In this document: piece by piece, positions 44,525-46,566 of the stretch
Layout of the letters: each line of letters begins with the position of its first letter
Position numbering within the stretch: the stretch's first letter is position 1
NCBI GenBank assembly: GCA_039805565.1
Contig: JBDLTZ010000294.1
Span: 1 to 46,566 of the forward strand
From: CALJIC01 sp039805565
Lineage (GTDB): Bacteria > Chloroflexota > Chloroflexia > Chloroflexales > Roseiflexaceae
Direction: 5' to 3'
Length of the DNA: 46,566 nt
Translations under genes and position numbers: made by a program
The notes under the pieces: generated by a model
The model's database searches: none
What the model was told of the DNA's origin: nothing
Seen by the model: only the letters and a program-made list of their open reading frames with translations

Positions 44525-44619
44525 GCGATGAACGCTGAACGCTGAACGCTGAACGCTGAACGCTGAACGCTGAACTCCTCAAGACTCAGCACTCGGCACT
44601 CGGCACTCAGCACTCGGTA
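44522..44619. repeat. Longest uninterrupted heptanucleotide array: 14 heptads in register
   Basis: TGAGCGA (with the SDR stop), six perfect TGAACGC (44529-44570), TGAACTC, then CTCAAGA, CTCAGCA, CTCGGCA, CTCGGCA, CTCAGCA, CTCGGTA. The change of unit from TGAACGC to CTCAGCA occurs without loss of 7-base phase. The rest of the gap to 44814 (about 195 bases) holds no supported gene; it must contain the aspartase promoter, for which I see no clear boxes. Confidence 0.93.
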
Positions 44620-44814
44620 GCCATTCGCACCCCTCGTGTGCCAGACGGACAACAGACCCCGATCGAGCGCAGAAGTGGCATCGTTTCGTGCTACCATAGA
44701 GCGCGGAAGGCGTGAGCGCACTGATGCTGCCAAACAGCACATGTGCGGCCTGCGGCGCGAGCCGCTCAGCGCGTTCATCCTTATCAGCGCTTCAGCGTTC
44801 AAAGGAATGAAGCC

Positions 44815-46236
44815 ATGACCCAAGCCTACCGTATCGAGAAGGACTCGCTCGGCGAGATGCAAGTACCGGCCTCGGCGCTCTACGGCGCTCAGACCCAGCG
44901 CGCCGTGCAGAACTTCCCCGTCAGCGGGATGCGCCCCTACCCGGCCTTCGTCTGGTCGCAGGCGGTGATCAAACTCGCCGCCGCCGAGGTCAACCGCGAC
45001 CTCGGACTGCTCGACCCGAAGCTGGCCGACGCTATCGTCCAGGCCGCCCAGGAGGTCCTGGACGGCAAGCACGCCGACCAGTTCGTGGTGGACCCGTTCC
45101 AGGCCGGCGCGGGCACGAGCCACAACATGAACCTCAACGAGGTGATCGCCAACCGCGCCAGCCAGATCCTCGGCGCGGCCCTGGACGACCCCAAGAAGCC
45201 CGTCAACCCGAACGACCACGTTAACATGGCCCAGAGCACCAACGATACCATCCCGACGGCCATCCGCCTCGGGTGCCTCTGGCGCATCGACGAGCTGCTC
45301 GCGGCGATCGACGGCCTGGCCGCCGCCCTCGAGGCCAAGGCGCAGGAGTTCGACCACATCGTCAAGTCCGGCCGCACCCACTTGCAGGACGCGGTGCCGG
45401 TTCGCCTCGGCCAGGAGTTCAGCGCCTACGCGCTGGCCGTCCGCAATGACCGCGAGCGCATCGCGGTGGCCGCAGACCGCCTGCGCCGCCTCGGCATCGG
45501 CGGCACCGCCACCGGCTCGGCCCTCAATGCGCACCCCGAGTACCACCCCCGCATGGTCGCGCGCCTCTCCGAGCTCACCGGACAGCCGCTCCGCAGCTCC
45601 GGCAACCTGTTCGAGTCCATGCAGAGCATGGCCGACCCGGCGGACTTCTCGGGCAGCATGCGCACCCTCTGCATCACGCTTGTGCGCATCGCTAACGACT
45701 TCCGCCTGCTGGCCTCCGGCCCTACCACCGGCCTCGACGAGATCCGGCTCCCGGCCGTCCAGCCCGGCTCGAGCATCATGCCCGGCAAGATCAACCCGGT
45801 CCTCGCCGAGATGCTCAACATGACCTGCTTCCACGTCCAGGGCTGCGACCTGGCGGTCTCCCTGGCGGCGCAGGCCGGCCAGCTCGAGCTCAACGTGATG
45901 ATGCCGATCATCGCGCACAACCTGTTCGAGATGATGCACGTCCTGACCGGCGCCATCAATGCCTTCACGGAGAAGTGCGTCGTGGGCATCACCGCCAACG
46001 CGGAGAAGGCCACCGGCTGGCTCGCCAAGAACCCGATCCTCGTCACGGCCCTCAACATGGAGATCGGCTACCTCAACGGCGCCGCGGTCGCCAAGGAGTC
46101 GCTCGCCACGGGCAAGACCATCAAGGAGGTCGTGGTCGAGAAGGGCCTGCTCTCCGGCGAGCGCGTGGACGAGCTGCTCGATGTCCGCGCGATGACCGAG
46201 GGCGGCATAATGGGCTCCGGCGGCGGCGGCGGGTAG
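44815..46236 (+). CDS. aspA: Aspartate ammonia-lyase (aspartase), fumarase/aspartase superfamily
   Basis: A 473-residue tetrameric lyase. Aspartase rather than fumarase is suggested by YRIEKDSLGEMQVPASALYGAQT at the start, AGAGTSHNMNLNEVIANRA, HLQDAVPVRLGQEF and ALNAHPEY, which follow bacillar aspartases. The flexible catalytic loop GSSIMPGKINP contains the general base Ser319. It converts L-aspartate to fumarate and ammonia in the cytoplasm; fumarase activity is the alternative. ATG 44815 has AAAGGA eight bases upstream; an earlier in-frame start is unlikely. The C-terminus ends in a Gly-rich tail (MGSGGGGG), slightly unusual. A terminator hairpin follows 21 bases after the stop. Confidence 0.92.
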   Translation: MTQAYRIEKDSLGEMQVPASALYGAQTQRAVQNFPVSGMRPYPAFVWSQAVIKLAAAEVNRDLGLLDPKLADAIVQAAQEVLDGKHADQFVVDPFQAGAGTSHNMNLNEVIANRASQILGAALDDPKKPVNPNDHVNMAQSTNDTIPTAIRLGCLWRIDELLAAIDGLAAALEAKAQEFDHIVKSGRTHLQDAVPVRLGQEFSAYALAVRNDRERIAVAADRLRRLGIGGTATGSALNAHPEYHPRMVARLSELTGQPLRSSGNLFESMQSMADPADFSGSMRTLCITLVRIANDFRLLASGPTTGLDEIRLPAVQPGSSIMPGKINPVLAEMLNMTCFHVQGCDLAVSLAAQAGQLELNVMMPIIAHNLFEMMHVLTGAINAFTEKCVVGITANAEKATGWLAKNPILVTALNMEIGYLNGAAVAKESLATGKTIKEVVVEKGLLSGERVDELLDVRAMTEGGIMGSGGGGG

Positions 46237-46566
46237 GCGACCCTGTCCCTCTGATACGCGAGCGGGTGGCCCACCAGGTCGCCCGCTCGCTGTTTCAAAA
46301 GCGCTGTCACAGCCGGCAGCGCCGCTTCTCTCGCTTCGCGAAATGGAAGCCCCCTCAGCCCGTTGCCCTGCCATAACCCCGCCCCGCCGTGCAGCCTCTA
46401 CTGCGCCGATCCTGCGCGGCACACCCTCTCGCTTCCTCGCCGACCCAGGCGTGCTATACTGGAACCACACGGTTTCTCCCTATTGGCTGGACAATCGTAG
46501 CGAGGAGCGAGAGCCTCCGCGCTTCAGCGCAGAGCCTTCCATGATTGTCTACACGACCTCACTCTA
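46237..46566. other. 3' intergenic region with possible promoter and folded leader
   Basis: No supported gene in these 330 bases. After the aspartase terminator the only signals are a TATACT box (46455-46460, no good -35) and, from 46489 to 46550, a sequence able to form a three-way junction: outer stem GACAATC (46490-46496) with GATTGTC (46543-46549), and inner hairpins GAGG/CCTC (46502-46505 with 46514-46517) and GCGC-TTCA-GCGC (46519-46530). Any gene it controls lies beyond the window. Confidence 0.4.
46258..46290 (+). terminator. Intrinsic terminator after aspartase gene
   Basis: GCGAGCGGG (46258-46266) pairs perfectly with CCCGCTCGC (46282-46290) around a 15-base loop, followed by TGTTTC. 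It lies 21 bases after the aspartase stop. Confidence 0.7.

Noticed and set aside
44236..46470. 744-codon minus-strand open frame
   Set aside because: Antisense to the SDR and aspartase genes; part of it is translated repeat (FSVQRSAFSVQRSAF), which looks protein-like only because of the heptads.
46455..46566. T-box leader
   Set aside because: GGAACCAC near 46461 recalls the T-box antiterminator, but the order of elements is wrong and the full GGTGGNACCGCG-type motif is absent.

Overview
The window is a gene-dense, very GC-rich stretch of a bacterial chromosome. Three things point to the phylum Chloroflexota (Roseiflexus/Kouleothrix-like filamentous bacteria): an archaeal-type isopentenyl phosphate kinase next to a decaprenyl-phosphate-phosphoribose-type UbiA enzyme; a secreted glycosidase flanked by repeated FPETG/FGYPL/FERARFE modules; and several large membrane glycosyltransferases with extracytoplasmic N-terminal domains. 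This placement is inference; no rRNA or tRNA is present to confirm it. I see no insertion sequence, prophage or CRISPR array.

Layout. 1-5.4 kb: a signalling block (3' end of a hybrid histidine kinase, an unknown protein, a complete DUF4118-PAS hybrid kinase, a GAF protein with an ATPase-less kinase core, a lone receiver). 5.5-11.9 kb, minus strand: GT87-like membrane glycosyltransferase, PQQ-type sugar dehydrogenase lipoprotein, RidA, GlmS-isomerase-like SIS protein, six-bladed NHL propeller. 12.0-14.8 kb: one polypeptide joining a 7TM-HAMP-PAS-NarX-type kinase to a NarL-type response regulator. 15.0-19.5 kb: MarR regulator plus a heterodimeric ABC exporter behind a near-consensus promoter. 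19.7-27.1 kb, minus strand: membrane glycosyltransferase, SEC-C protein, GH5-like glycosidase, ArsA-like pseudo-ATPase, Amidase_3-SH3 amidase. 27.5-31.4 kb: zinc-ribbon/YccF protein, isopentenyl phosphate kinase with UbiA prenyltransferase, VTT membrane protein with RdgB. 31.4-37.5 kb, minus strand: secreted DUF4185 protein, ClpS, RpiA overlapping a HAD phosphatase, HTH-STAND NTPase. 37.7-46.2 kb: PEP carboxylase with a hairpin leader, UMF1-type transporter, enoyl-CoA hydratase, small membrane protein, HSD10-type dehydrogenase, aspartase.

The most unusual signal is a family of heptanucleotide (7-bp period) tandem arrays. Nine loci in 46.6 kb carry them. Six lie at gene 3' ends, where a heptad usually supplies or touches the stop codon (TGAACGC units on one side, CTCAGCA/CTCAAGA units on the other; both give stops in every frame). 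Three lie in frame inside genes, including the same surface loop of both ABC subunits. The arrays at 3966-4119 and 19450-19596 also share a nearly identical hairpin core. This looks like a resident repeat family that has shaped gene ends and protein loops.
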